The notes: generated from the letters alone by a model not told the origin. A stretch of 64,000 nucleotides of DNA from Vibrio brasiliensis LMG 20546 (GCF_000189255.1 NZ_AEVS01000081.1:1-64000); one strand, 5' to 3'; positions 49,984-60,156 are shown, counted from the stretch's first letter. Translations and numbers: made by a program.

Positions 49984-52533
49984 ATGAATCGTATAACTCT
50001 GTGTGCTGCGAGTATCGCGTTGGCGATATCGGGCATCGCTGTGGCTGCGCCTGCAGTGCCGATAGTAGATAAAAATGGTTCGAATGATCTTCAGTTTTCG
50101 AAAATTCAATTAGCAATGGAAACCACTTCTGGCTATGACCAGATGGTCCAATATAGCGAACAGGTCGACATCGCTATTAAGTTTAACCAGTGGAGTAGCA
50201 GTGTTACGGGTGACACTTATAAGATCTACTTTGATGGTCAACAAGTAGCGACTGGCCCTATTAATGGCGCACAAACTGTTGCTAGCTTCACCTATAGCCA
50301 AGCAGGACGTTACCAGCTTACCGTTGAAGCATGTGACGCTACAGTATGTAGCACCAGTGACCCTGCAGAGATCGTTATTGCTGATACTGATGGCGCTCAT
50401 TTAGCTCCGTTGCAGATGAACATTGATGCGAATAACAAGTCTTATAATACCGACCCTAATACCGTAGTCGGTACTTACTTTGTAGAGTGGGGTATTTATG
50501 GTCGAGACTTCACCGTAGATAATATTCCAGCGGATAACCTTACTCACATTCTTTACGGATTTATCCCAATTTGTGGCCCGAATGAGTCACTTAAAGCGGT
50601 AGGCGGAAACAGTTTCCAAGCGCTGACCACCGCTTGTCAGGGTATGTCTGATTATGAAGTTGTCATTCACGACCCTTGGGCTGCATATCAGAAAAGCTTT
50701 ACTCAGGCTGGGCATGAATACAGCACGCCAATTAAGGGTAACTATGGCATGCTAATGGCGCTTAAGCAGCGTAACCCAGATCTCAAGATTATCCCTTCAA
50801 TTGGTGGTTGGACACTTTCTGACCCATTTTTCGATTTTACCACCAAGGCTAACCGTGACACTTTTGTCGCCTCTGTAAAACGCTTCCTGAAAACATGGAA
50901 GTTCTATGATGGTGTTGATATTGACTGGGAATTCCCAGGCGGTGGCGGCGCTGCAGCAGATAAAGGTGACCCGGTGAATGATGGCCCAGCTTACATTGCG
51001 TTGATGCAGGAACTGCGCGTTATGCTTGATGAGCTGGAAGCGGAGACCGGACGCACTTATGAACTGACGTCTGCTATTGGTGTTGGTTACGATAAGATTG
51101 AAGACGTCGATTATGGCAATGCAATTCAATACATGGATTACATCTTTGCCATGACCTATGACTTCTATGGTGGTTGGAACAATGTTCCAGGACATCAGAC
51201 GGCCCTTTACTGTGGCACATTTATGCGCCCGGGCCAGTGTGATGGTAGCGGTGTTGATGAGACTGGTGAAGCATACAAAGGTCCGGCATACACTGCAGAC
51301 AATGGTATTCAGGCACTGTTGGCGCAGGGTGTTCCAGCTAACAAACTTGTGCTAGGTGCGGCGATGTATGGCCGTGGTTGGGATGGTGTAACTCCGGATA
51401 CCTTGTCCGATCCAACCGACCCAATGACAGGTACAGGTAGCGGCCCTCTGACAGGCACTACTGCTCAAGGCGTCTGGGAAGCGGGTGTGATTGATTACAA
51501 AGGCATTAAGTCTTACATGCTGGGTGCGGATAATACTGGTATTAATGGCTTCCAGTATGGTTATGATGATCAAGCACAAGCACCGTGGGTATGGAACCCA
51601 AGTACTGGCAAGTTAATTACTTTTGATGATTCGCGTTCTGTGATTGCTAAAGGCAACTATGTACGTCAACTTGGTCTTGCTGGTCTTTTCTCTTGGGAAC
51701 TGGATGCAGATAATGGTGATATCTTAAACGCAATGCATGAGGGTCTGGCTGATGGTAGTGTCACGCCTGACAATCGCAATCCAATTGCTCGCGCCGGAGC
51801 GGATGTCACGGTTGTTGGTCCTGCAAGTGTGACACTTGATGGCAGTGCTTCTAGTGATAGTGATGGCAGCATTGTTAGTTACCAGTGGACACAGACGGCG
51901 GGTACGTCTGTCAGCCTGAGCGGAGCCGCCTCTGCTTTAGTAAGCTTCGATGTTGTTGAAGTAACTCAAGCTGAAACACTTTCATTCCAATTGAGCGTTA
52001 CTGACAACGAGGGTGCGGTCGCCACTGATACCGTCAATGTCACTGTTAATCCAGCCGACCAGCCAGTTGAAAACCAAGCTCCTGTAGTAGAAGTTTCGGC
52101 ACCTGCCAATGCAAGTCAGGGTGATCTTGTGCAAATTACCGCCTCAGCAACAGATGCGGATAATGATCCTCTTACTTACAGCTGGCAAATCCCAGCGGGT
52201 CTGGAGGCGACGATCAACGGAGCGTCAGTGAGCTTTATTGCGCCAGAGTATAGCCAGGATACTTCATTGATATTCACTGTCTCGGTTAGTGATGGTCAGG
52301 CTACGACGGCTGCATCAAGCACGGTTGTCGTCGCTGCCTCAACGGGCACTGGTGGTCAGTGTGACAACTTGTGGGATGCGACCATTCCTTATCCAAACCC
52401 AGGTACTCAGGTAGTATGGGAAGGTTATGTGTGGGAAAACAAATGGTATGCAAACATTGGAGAGAACCCACTAAACTCAGGTGAATGGGGTGTGTGGAAA
52501 CAAGTCGGTATCGCTGACTGCTCTGCACAATAA
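49984..52533 (+). CDS. chiA: Chitinase A (GH18) with PKD/Ig domains and a C-terminal chitin-binding domain
   Basis: The 849-residue secreted chitinase has a Sec signal (about 1-22), a ChiA-type N-terminal beta domain (about 25-135), the GH18 catalytic barrel (about 160-590), PKD- and Ig-like modules (about 600-790) and a C-terminal CBM5/12 (about 800-849: NLWDATIPYPNPGTQ with aromatic WEGYVWENKWY). The catalytic motif DGVDIDWE has Glu316, matching Glu315 of V. harveyi chitinase A. It cuts chitin to chitobiose. I start at 49984, since the paralogue next door begins with the same MNRITLCAAS; an ATG five codons upstream also exists. Terminator and second chitinase follow. Confidence 0.93.
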   Translation: MNRITLCAASIALAISGIAVAAPAVPIVDKNGSNDLQFSKIQLAMETTSGYDQMVQYSEQVDIAIKFNQWSSSVTGDTYKIYFDGQQVATGPINGAQTVASFTYSQAGRYQLTVEACDATVCSTSDPAEIVIADTDGAHLAPLQMNIDANNKSYNTDPNTVVGTYFVEWGIYGRDFTVDNIPADNLTHILYGFIPICGPNESLKAVGGNSFQALTTACQGMSDYEVVIHDPWAAYQKSFTQAGHEYSTPIKGNYGMLMALKQRNPDLKIIPSIGGWTLSDPFFDFTTKANRDTFVASVKRFLKTWKFYDGVDIDWEFPGGGGAAADKGDPVNDGPAYIALMQELRVMLDELEAETGRTYELTSAIGVGYDKIEDVDYGNAIQYMDYIFAMTYDFYGGWNNVPGHQTALYCGTFMRPGQCDGSGVDETGEAYKGPAYTADNGIQALLAQGVPANKLVLGAAMYGRGWDGVTPDTLSDPTDPMTGTGSGPLTGTTAQGVWEAGVIDYKGIKSYMLGADNTGINGFQYGYDDQAQAPWVWNPSTGKLITFDDSRSVIAKGNYVRQLGLAGLFSWELDADNGDILNAMHEGLADGSVTPDNRNPIARAGADVTVVGPASVTLDGSASSDSDGSIVSYQWTQTAGTSVSLSGAASALVSFDVVEVTQAETLSFQLSVTDNEGAVATDTVNVTVNPADQPVENQAPVVEVSAPANASQGDLVQITASATDADNDPLTYSWQIPAGLEATINGASVSFIAPEYSQDTSLIFTVSVSDGQATTAASSTVVVAASTGTGGQCDNLWDATIPYPNPGTQVVWEGYVWENKWYANIGENPLNSGEWGVWKQVGIADCSAQ

Positions 52534-52559
52534 CTATCTTAAAACATAGCTAACTAGCC

Positions 52560-52590
52560 AAAGCCACTTGGGCAACCGAGTGGCTTTGTT
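52560..52590 (+). terminator. Terminator after the first chitinase gene
   Basis: AAAGCCACTTGG / CCGAGTGGCTTT, a 12-bp stem with one G-U pair and a GCAA loop, 27 bases after the stop, followed by GTTG. Confidence 0.82.
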
Positions 52591-52793
52591 GTATTTATAG
52601 CAGGTCTAAATAACGCTATATCTTTACCTGACCATTTTTGCCCAAATGATAATTTTATATTTTTCAATTAATTAGAGCTTGATTTATTAGTATTGCTTAG
52701 TGAGGAATTGAGCTCAATATCATTGTTTATGATACCTGAAAATGAGAACGAATTATTAATCCTTGACCTTGACTCTAGAACCGCCGCGATTTT

Positions 52794-52822
52794 TTTACAC
52801 AGAAAAGAAAGTGTCCTAAATA
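52794..52822 (+). promoter_or_regulatory. Predicted promoter of the second chitinase gene
   Basis: TTTACA (52794-52799), a 17-base spacer, and TAAATA (52817-52822). The core shares 16 of 18 bases with the same place before the first chitinase. Two small dyads lie downstream (GCTCAA-G-TTGAGC, 52834-52846; CTAGC-N6-GCTAG, 52857-52872). Nothing else was seen in the 366-base gap. Confidence 0.5.
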
Positions 52823-52899
52823 GTGTTAGCGATGCTCAAGTTGAGCAGGTTGAATTCTAGCTTTTAGGCTAGTCACTAAGGGAAAGAGAGAAAATAGGT

Positions 52900-55320
52900 A
52901 TGAATCGTATTACTTTGTGTGCCGCGAGCATCGCTTTAGTAATTTCAGGGCTATCGGTAGCATCACCTGTCACTCCGGATATTGATGTTGGAGGTTCCAA
53001 TAACCTCAAGTATTCGAAGATTGAATTGTCGATGGGGGGCCCCGCAGGTTACAACCAGATGGTTCAGTACAATGAACAGATCCCAATCACCATAGCTTTT
53101 AACCAAGCTGCTGGGCAAACAGGAGACACTTACAAGATATATTTCGATGGTAACCAAGTTGCGACAGGGCCGATAAGCAGCTCGCAGACAGTTGCTGTTT
53201 TTAACTACGCGCAGGGTGGGCGCTATCAAGTCAGTGTGGAAGCGTGTGACTCTTCAGGGTGTAGTGAAAGTGCCACGAGAGAACTTGTTATTGAGGATAC
53301 TGATGGAGCGCATTTAGCTCCTCTGTCCCTAAACGTTGACCCAAATAACCAGTCTTATGATACCGACCCTGACACTGTCGTCGGAAGTTACTTTGTTGAA
53401 TGGGGTATCTATGGTCGTGATTTCACCGTAGACAAGTTACCAGCTGACAATCTTAGCCATGTTCTTTATGGTTTTATCCCAATTTGTGGCCCTAATGGCT
53501 CATTAATGGCCGCCAACTCAAATAGTTATTCTGCGTTAATGGCTGCTTGTCAGGGAGTGAACGACTATGAAGTCGTGGTGCATGATCCATGGGCTGCTTA
53601 CCAGAAACTATTTAGTCAGGCAGGACAGAATGCGAGTTCTGAGATTAAGGGTAACTATGGCATGCTTATGGCGCTAAAACAGCGCAACCCTGACCTTAAA
53701 ATTATTCCTTCAATTGGTGGTTGGACACTGTCTGATCCATTCTTCGACTTTACCACCAAGGCGAATCGCGACACCTTCGTCGCATCCGTTAAACGCTTCT
53801 TAAAAACCTGGAAATTCTATGATGGCGTTGACATTGACTGGGAGTTCCCCGGTGGTGGTGGTGCGTCGGAAACGTTGGGCGACCCGGACAATGATGGCGA
53901 TGCATATGTCGCGTTAGTGCAAGAGTTGCGTGCAATGTTAGATCAGCTGGAAGCAGAGACCGGACGAACGTATGAGCTAACTTCTGCTATTGGAGTAGGT
54001 TATGACAAACTAGAAGATGTTAACTATGCCGATGCCGCTCAGTATCTCGATTATATTTTCGCGATGTCCTACGACTTCTATGGTGCTTGGAACAATATCC
54101 TTGGTCACCAAACAGCGCTCGGTTGTGGCAGCTTTATGCGTCCGGGCGAGTGTGACGGTAGTGGTGTTGATGAAAATGGTGAAGCGTACCAAGGCCCTGC
54201 ATATACGGCAGAAAATGGCATTCAACTACTGTTGGCACAGGGTGTCCCAGCTAACAAGTTAGTGCTAGGTGCTGCAATGTATGGTCGTGGTTGGGAAGGC
54301 GTCACCCCCGATACACTTTCGAATCCTAATGATCCAATGACAGGCGTTGGTAGCGGTCCTTTAACTGGCACCACTGCCCAAGGGGTGTGGGAACCGGGCG
54401 TTATCGACTATAAAGGCATCAAAACCTTTATGCTTGGAGCTGATAACACTGGTATTAATGGTTTTCAATATGGCTACGATGAACAAGCAGAAGCACCTTG
54501 GGTATGGAATCCAACATCAGGTCAGTTGGTGACATTTGACGATCCTCGTTCTGTTCAGGCTAAAGGCCAGTATGTGCGTCAGTTAGGGCTTGCTGGTCTG
54601 TTCTCGTGGGAAATCGATGCGGATAATGGTGACATTCTCAATGCTATGCATGAAGGCTTAGCTGCCGATGACAATCTCGTTGAGGAAAATCAGGCTCCGA
54701 TTGCTGATGCAGGTTTGGATGCGACAGTAACAGGTCCTGCGACCATCACGCTTGATGGCAGTGGTTCGAGTGATAGTGATGGCTCGATTACTGATTACAA
54801 CTGGACTCAGATTTCCGGAACACCTGCGTCATTGAATGGATCAGGCAGTGCGACGCCGAGTGTTACGCTGGATGCTGTTACGCAAACTGAAACACTTACC
54901 TTCCAGTTATCGGTCACAGATGACCAGGGAGAAGTGGGCGTTGATACAGTAAGTATCACGGTTAATCCGCCACCAGCACAAAACCAAGCGCCTGTTGTTG
55001 AGCTGACTGCGCCTGATAGGGCCTGGTTCAGTCAGAGAGTCGTGATTAACCTTTCCGCTCACGATCCGGATGGTGACCAACTGTCTTATCAATGGCAAAT
55101 ACCGAGCAATCTAGGTGTTAGTGTCAGTATGACAAATGAGTCAGCAACCTTTACTGCACCTTTGGCTATTATTGATAAAGAAGTTACCTTTTCTGTTACG
55201 GTCAGCGATGGTGAAGTGTCAACGACTGATTCGGTTACTATGACTATCAAATCGCCGTATCCACCAATGTTCCAGAGTTGGCTAGTGTACATTTATGGAC
55301 TCTTTGGCATTCCATATTAA
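52900..55320 (+). CDS. Second chitinase (GH18) paralogue lacking the chitin-binding domain
   Basis: The 806-residue paralogue matches the first chitinase from signal peptide through the catalytic barrel. Its DGVDIDWE motif gives catalytic Glu315. After two PKD-like modules (about 590-770) the end differs: instead of a CBM5/12 it finishes in a short hydrophobic tail PPMFQSWLVYIYGLFGIPY. Whole blocks such as SIGGWTLSDPFFDFTTKANR and FLKTWKFYDG are identical to the first enzyme, while synonymous sites differ widely, so the duplication is old. It probably acts on soluble chitin oligomers or with weaker binding. The C-terminal aromatic tail is unexplained. Confidence 0.9.
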   Translation: MNRITLCAASIALVISGLSVASPVTPDIDVGGSNNLKYSKIELSMGGPAGYNQMVQYNEQIPITIAFNQAAGQTGDTYKIYFDGNQVATGPISSSQTVAVFNYAQGGRYQVSVEACDSSGCSESATRELVIEDTDGAHLAPLSLNVDPNNQSYDTDPDTVVGSYFVEWGIYGRDFTVDKLPADNLSHVLYGFIPICGPNGSLMAANSNSYSALMAACQGVNDYEVVVHDPWAAYQKLFSQAGQNASSEIKGNYGMLMALKQRNPDLKIIPSIGGWTLSDPFFDFTTKANRDTFVASVKRFLKTWKFYDGVDIDWEFPGGGGASETLGDPDNDGDAYVALVQELRAMLDQLEAETGRTYELTSAIGVGYDKLEDVNYADAAQYLDYIFAMSYDFYGAWNNILGHQTALGCGSFMRPGECDGSGVDENGEAYQGPAYTAENGIQLLLAQGVPANKLVLGAAMYGRGWEGVTPDTLSNPNDPMTGVGSGPLTGTTAQGVWEPGVIDYKGIKTFMLGADNTGINGFQYGYDEQAEAPWVWNPTSGQLVTFDDPRSVQAKGQYVRQLGLAGLFSWEIDADNGDILNAMHEGLAADDNLVEENQAPIADAGLDATVTGPATITLDGSGSSDSDGSITDYNWTQISGTPASLNGSGSATPSVTLDAVTQTETLTFQLSVTDDQGEVGVDTVSITVNPPPAQNQAPVVELTAPDRAWFSQRVVINLSAHDPDGDQLSYQWQIPSNLGVSVSMTNESATFTAPLAIIDKEVTFSVTVSDGEVSTTDSVTMTIKSPYPPMFQSWLVYIYGLFGIPY

Positions 55321-55338
55321 TCATCGGGCATAAACAAA

Positions 55339-55366
55339 AAAGCCATTCGGGAGACCGAATGGCTTT
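55339..55366. terminator. Terminator shared by the second chitinase and lapB
   Basis: AAAGCCATTCGG / CCGAATGGCTTT, a 12-bp stem with a GAGA loop. On the minus strand it is followed by a longer U-run, making it strong for the lap operon as well. Confidence 0.9.
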
Positions 55367-55396
55367 GGTTTGTTGTCAGTAGTCAGGTTCTGCGGA

Positions 55397-57511
55397 TTAG
55401 TTAACCGCCCTTACTTTGCCTTGTTTTAGATTATTGAGCACATCTGATTTCGGACCATCAGCAATAACACACCCTTTTTCCATGACGATAACGCGATCAA
55501 CCACATCAAGCATCGAGGTCTTATGGGTTATCAAGATTAGGGTTTCGCTTGGTTTTAGCTGAGCTAGTTGCTGCTTGATATGCATCTCAGAGCGGTTATC
55601 CATTGCGCTGGTTGGTTCATCCATCAGCAATACTGGGGGACGACCGAGCAGCGAACGGGCAATGGCTACTGCCTGACGTTGACCGCCAGATAGCAACATA
55701 CCACCTTCACCTACTTGTCTCTCTAAACCGGCAGGATCCTGCTGAGTAAACACGGTAACACCAGCACGGTTCGCTGCATCGAGAACATCACGGTCATCCG
55801 CTAGTGGACGGCCAAGCGTAATGTTGTCTCGAATACTGCCATAGAACAGCTGACTGTCTTGCGGCACACAACCAATGTTGCGGCGAATGTCGATATGATG
55901 AAGCTGGTCAATATCGGTATCGTCAATACGTACATGGCCTTCAGTTGGTTTGTAGAGACCCATAATCAAACGTTCAAGAGTGGTTTTACCTGAGCCGATA
56001 CGGCCGATGATCGCTACTTTTTCACCTGGGTTAATGGTCAGGCTTAAGTCACGTATCGAGGCAATTGGAGAGTCTGGATAGTGGAACGTCACCTTATCCA
56101 GTTCAATCTTGCCATGCACAATCGGACGGTGGATGTAGCGTTTTCCTTCTTCCTGCTCATCTGGCATCGACATCACCTGCTCGATGATGGTCATCGATGA
56201 CTTAGCCTGATTGTATCGAGTGGAAAGTAGTGAAAGCTGAACCATAGGACCGATGGCGCGGCCACTCAGCATGGTCGCAGCAATCAGGCCACCCATAGTG
56301 AGTTCACCTTCAGCAATCAGGTAGACGCCGAGAATGATCATACCGACGTTGGATGCCTGCTGAACGAAACCAGCGGTATTTTGGATGCCATCTGTAATAC
56401 GGCGACTCTTAATGTTCCAGTTCGCCATGTGAGCCACTGCTTCTTCCCAGCGGAACTGGAACTGGCTTTGTGCACCAAACAGTTTGACCGTTTCTAAGCC
56501 AGACAAACTCTCAATCAGGTTGGCATACTTCTGCGACGCTAAGCGTGAGCCTTCTTCAATGGTGTGTCGAAGCGGACCCTGGATCAGTAGTGAGTAAACA
56601 ACCAGAATCAATACACCGACGATAGGCACGATCACCAAGTTGCCGGCCATTAACCAGATCAAGATCAGGAACAGAATCGCGAAAGGCAGGTCAATCAAAG
56701 AGCCGATAGTCGCCGAAGTAAAGAACTCACGAATCGATTCAAACTCCTGCAAATGTCGTGCGAAGGCACCGACAGAAGCAGGACGAGCTTCCATTCGAAT
56801 TCCCATGACCTTGCTGAACAGTTTCGAGGAGATCAGTATGTCGGATTTCTTACCGGCTACATCAATAAAGTAGCTGCGCAGTAACTTGAGTGTTAAGTCA
56901 AACAAGAAGATGACAAAGATACCGCTGGCCAAAACCCACAGGGTTTCAAAGGCTAGGTTAGGCACGACTTTGTCGTAGACCAAACGAGTAAACATCGGCG
57001 CGGCGATGGCGAATAAGTTGATCAGAATTGAGGCGATAAGTACATCGCGATAGATCTTTTTCGATTGCCAGATCGTGCCCCAGAACCAGTGACCTTCGCG
57101 GGTCTTAAGTACCTCTGGCGAACGCTCGTCATAACGGAACTGCTTTTTAACCAGAAAGTAACGGCCAATATAGAGCTGATTCAGCTCATCGAGAGGAATT
57201 GATATTGGTACTAAACCAGATTCACCAGTGACGATTTCTGCCTCAGTTTTGTCATCATTGATGCTGTTGAGTACACAAGCATCACCACTTTTCAGAATGA
57301 GTACTACCGGCAGCACTAACTGAGAAATCTCAGTCAGTGCAGCACGGTTCTCTTTCGCAACCAGCCCGGCACGTTCAGCAGAACGTGGAAAAAGGAAAGG
57401 GGTCAGCTTACCGTCTGAAAGCGGTAAGCCGTTGATGAGAGCCTCTGGAGAGTTTGCTAAACCGTAGTATCGACTGACGTAGATAAGCGAGTTTAATAGC
57501 GGATCCTGCAT
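55397..57511 (-). CDS. lapB: LapB-type type I secretion permease/ATPase
   Basis: The 704-residue exporter drives secretion of a large RTX-type adhesin with LapC and an outer-membrane LapE/TolC. The N-terminal peptidase-like domain (about 1-130) lacks the catalytic Cys of C39 peptidases (YYGLANSPE), so it is a C39-like docking domain for uncleaved substrates. Five to six transmembrane helices (about 150-430) precede the ATPase domain: Walker A GRIGSGKTT near 500, signature LSGGQRQAVAIAR near 605 and DEPTSAMD near 629. It is the last gene of the lap operon and has a strong terminator. Confidence 0.93.
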   Translation of the reverse strand: MQDPLLNSLIYVSRYYGLANSPEALINGLPLSDGKLTPFLFPRSAERAGLVAKENRAALTEISQLVLPVVLILKSGDACVLNSINDDKTEAEIVTGESGLVPISIPLDELNQLYIGRYFLVKKQFRYDERSPEVLKTREGHWFWGTIWQSKKIYRDVLIASILINLFAIAAPMFTRLVYDKVVPNLAFETLWVLASGIFVIFLFDLTLKLLRSYFIDVAGKKSDILISSKLFSKVMGIRMEARPASVGAFARHLQEFESIREFFTSATIGSLIDLPFAILFLILIWLMAGNLVIVPIVGVLILVVYSLLIQGPLRHTIEEGSRLASQKYANLIESLSGLETVKLFGAQSQFQFRWEEAVAHMANWNIKSRRITDGIQNTAGFVQQASNVGMIILGVYLIAEGELTMGGLIAATMLSGRAIGPMVQLSLLSTRYNQAKSSMTIIEQVMSMPDEQEEGKRYIHRPIVHGKIELDKVTFHYPDSPIASIRDLSLTINPGEKVAIIGRIGSGKTTLERLIMGLYKPTEGHVRIDDTDIDQLHHIDIRRNIGCVPQDSQLFYGSIRDNITLGRPLADDRDVLDAANRAGVTVFTQQDPAGLERQVGEGGMLLSGGQRQAVAIARSLLGRPPVLLMDEPTSAMDNRSEMHIKQQLAQLKPSETLILITHKTSMLDVVDRVIVMEKGCVIADGPKSDVLNNLKQGKVRAVN

Positions 57512-57529
57512 GCTATACCTTTTAAAGTG

Positions 57530-59440
57530 TTATTTATCTACGATAAAGCCTTGGAAGACTTCTATAAAGTGTTCAGATAAGAAATCTAGCTGAGTCTGAG
57601 TTTCGACACGTGATGCAATCGTCTTAATGCCCAGGTTGTGCGCCGTTCTTGAGATAGAAGTCAGAGTAAATTTCTGTTTCTCATCGTCAAGGTGGTGGGT
57701 GTACAGGTAATCAAGCTTAACATAAGCCGGGCGGAACTCATTGATGTAGTCGAGAGACTGGAAGTTACGGCCATAGTTATCGACACCAAAGTCAGCACCA
57801 GCTGCACGCACCGCATTACAGAACAGCGCTGTATGGTGCGGCGAGTTAATAAAGCAGTTTTCCGGGATTTCAAAGTGCAGTAGTGAAGCGACAGTGTTGT
57901 GCTTGTTGAGTAACTGCGTTACCCAACGAATAAAGCTTGGCTGCGAAATACTGCTTTGGGCAATGTTGATCGCAACTGGTTCTTCAAATTCATTTTCTTC
58001 CAGTCGTTTAACAATCGACTCAATAACGTATTCGTCAAATAGGTGGCTGGCATTGAGCTGCTCCAGGGCGAACAGGTATTGGTTAGCACTGTAACGTTCA
58101 CCGTCTTTCTCAATAGCAGAGAACACCTCACGATGGTAAGCCTGCCCCCAGCTATCGTTGGCTGCCTGGAAGCGGAAGCTGAACCAGTCATTGCTGATCG
58201 CTTCTTCAACCAGATTCTTCCATTGCTGTTTACCCATTAGCCCTTCATTTTGTTCGCCGGTGACGTAGCCGTAACTTAGTTCAGGGTTCGACTTAGCGGT
58301 CGCAAGCGCGTTATCCAGCATGGTCAGCAGTTCAGAAGAGCTGGTGGATGCCTTGTTGTACACCACACCCAGTGCCAGATTCGATGTCGCCATACCTGTT
58401 GGATCAGCATTGATGTCCTGAACGTAAGTGACAATGCTTTCTGCGATCAGTTTCAGGTCTGAGTCTTCGGTGTTTGGCAAGATAAAGCCGAACTCTTCAG
58501 TCGAGATACGTGCCAGAGTAACGTTTGGTGAAGAAAGGGATACTTTCAAGTGATCCGCCAGTTCGCGGACCATACCATCGCCGGCTTCATAGCCCTTGTC
58601 GTCATACAGCTCGCGGATAAAGCTCGCTTCCAGAATAGCGACACCACCAATACCACCTTCGCCAATCCAGGAGTTAAGCTGGCTCATGTAGTAAGCACGG
58701 TTACCCAATTGAGATACAGGATCGATGTAGGCACGCTCACGAAGTTGCTGAGCTTCTTTCGCTTGCGCCTGGAATGATTTCTCAAGTTGAGCTGACATAC
58801 TATTAATGCCGTCGACGACATAAATCAAATCCTGAGTTGCAGGACGCGGTAGTGGTTCGCCAAATTGGTTCTTGGCGACCTGTTCCATCTTGTTGACGAT
58901 CAGTTGCAAAGGACGTAATGCACGTTTGAGAATAAACGAGATTGAGAACAAGCCGATGAGCATGATGATACAGAATGCAATGACCAGACGTTCAAATGCG
59001 AGCCATAGCTGGGTGTAGGCGTCCCCAGGGTGGCTAACAATTTCAACTTCTGCCAGTTGCATCCAGCCGCTGGTAACGACTCGGCGATCATGGATTTTTT
59101 CAAACAAGTTCAGGTTGGTGAACCACTTAGGCACATTGTTCGGCTTTATCGGGTACGAGCGGAGAATTTCATCCCCTGTATCGAGGAAGATCAGTCGCAC
59201 AATCGAGTAGCTACTGCCATCGAATAGTGCATTAATGACCGACTCTACCGCCACCTGATCTTTGTTTTCCAGATAAGGGGCTAAAGCTAAGCCGACGGTG
59301 TTGATGGTGTTGTTCACCTCTGAGCGTTGTTGCTGAATGAGGTTACTTCTCGTGGTATTGAACTCGATGATAAACACCGAGATCAATAACATCAAAATAA
59401 CCGCAATCATGCCCGCGACAAGTTGTTTATATAACGTCAT
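57530..59440 (-). CDS. lapD: LapD-type cyclic di-GMP effector (degenerate GGDEF-EAL)
   Basis: The 636-residue inner-membrane receptor has helix one (about 8-28), a periplasmic LapD_MoxY-type domain (about 30-150), helix two (about 150-175), a HAMP segment (about 175-230), and GGDEF and EAL domains. Both catalytic motifs are altered: STEEF replaces GGDEF (near 320) and FQAAND replaces the EAL signature (near 420). It should therefore bind but not make or break cyclic di-GMP. In Pseudomonas LapD sequesters the protease LapG when cyclic di-GMP is high, so the adhesin stays on the surface. It lies 5 bases from lapG and 18 bases upstream of lapB. Confidence 0.93.
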   Translation of the reverse strand: MTLYKQLVAGMIAVILMLLISVFIIEFNTTRSNLIQQQRSEVNNTINTVGLALAPYLENKDQVAVESVINALFDGSSYSIVRLIFLDTGDEILRSYPIKPNNVPKWFTNLNLFEKIHDRRVVTSGWMQLAEVEIVSHPGDAYTQLWLAFERLVIAFCIIMLIGLFSISFILKRALRPLQLIVNKMEQVAKNQFGEPLPRPATQDLIYVVDGINSMSAQLEKSFQAQAKEAQQLRERAYIDPVSQLGNRAYYMSQLNSWIGEGGIGGVAILEASFIRELYDDKGYEAGDGMVRELADHLKVSLSSPNVTLARISTEEFGFILPNTEDSDLKLIAESIVTYVQDINADPTGMATSNLALGVVYNKASTSSSELLTMLDNALATAKSNPELSYGYVTGEQNEGLMGKQQWKNLVEEAISNDWFSFRFQAANDSWGQAYHREVFSAIEKDGERYSANQYLFALEQLNASHLFDEYVIESIVKRLEENEFEEPVAINIAQSSISQPSFIRWVTQLLNKHNTVASLLHFEIPENCFINSPHHTALFCNAVRAAGADFGVDNYGRNFQSLDYINEFRPAYVKLDYLYTHHLDDEKQKFTLTSISRTAHNLGIKTIASRVETQTQLDFLSEHFIEVFQGFIVDK

Positions 59441-59445
59441 ATTGC

Positions 59446-60126
59446 CTACTCATCATAGTTAACTATGGGTTTGTTAAGTTTGAGCGATTTCTCACGAGCG
59501 CGTAGGTCATTCCAAAGGCTTAACCTAGATGATTTACCCGCGAGTTGTCCTTTTTTCGACTTCATTAACCACAAGTTCTTACCGTTGAAACTGTAGATAG
59601 GTAACAGATCTCGTCGCGTTGAAGCTCGTTTTATTTCTGGATTGATATTATCTAATAGTATCGGCTCTGCGCTTGGCTTTGAGTAGTAAGCGAGAACCAT
59701 ATGGAATTGATTAAGCTCGATGGCTTTTACGTACACTAAGCGTAGTTTTTTGTCAGAGACGCCTAGCTCAAGCAGCGAAAAGTACTTAGCGATAGTGAAG
59801 TCTTCACAGTCGCCCGCATTACTGCCTAGAAACTCAAGAGGCGTTGCCCAATAGTCATTGCGGCCCCATAAGTTGATGTCATTGACGAAATTGAGCTGGT
59901 TGAAGAAGTTATTTACCTGAGTAAGCTTCTGGCGCTCGGGTAGAGACTTATACTGGGCCATCTCTTTGCGCCATGTTTCCACGCGTCGTCCGGCGCGGTC
60001 ACCATAGGTTTTACGCACAGCATCAACCCAACGTTGCTCTTGTGTGTTAAGAGCAAACGAGGTAGTTGATGCCAATAATAGCAACGTAAGTGCTATCGCT
60101 GACTTCATGATGAAGTGAGCTTTCAA
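59446..60126 (-). CDS. lapG: LapG-type periplasmic cysteine protease
   Basis: The 226-residue protein has a signal peptide (hydrophobic AIALTLLLLASTTSFA, cleavage near residue 26) and a bacterial transglutaminase-like fold. The catalytic triad is in view: Cys in NAGDCEDFTIAKYF (near 119), His in QFHMVLAYY (near 145) and Asp in ILLDNINPE (near 160). It cleaves an N-terminal TAAG-type site in the adhesin when not held by LapD. Calcium-binding acidic residues are expected in the family. I used a TTG at 60126, eight bases after AAGGA; a Met at 60108 is an alternative start. It is the second gene in the operon. Confidence 0.92.
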   Translation of the reverse strand: MKAHFIMKSAIALTLLLLASTTSFALNTQEQRWVDAVRKTYGDRAGRRVETWRKEMAQYKSLPERQKLTQVNNFFNQLNFVNDINLWGRNDYWATPLEFLGSNAGDCEDFTIAKYFSLLELGVSDKKLRLVYVKAIELNQFHMVLAYYSKPSAEPILLDNINPEIKRASTRRDLLPIYSFNGKNLWLMKSKKGQLAGKSSRLSLWNDLRAREKSLKLNKPIVNYDE

Positions 60127-60156
60127 GCGAATGTCCTTGCGTGATCAAGCATAAAT

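Noticed and set aside
50797-51195. 132-codon minus-strand frame inside the first chitinase
   Set aside because: Opposite a complete GH18 domain with the catalytic Glu; similar shadows recur in the duplicate, as expected by chance from shared sequence.
49984-55320. Tandem chitinases as a misassembly
   Set aside because: The two copies differ at many synonymous sites and in their C-termini, so they are a true old duplication rather than a repeated read.
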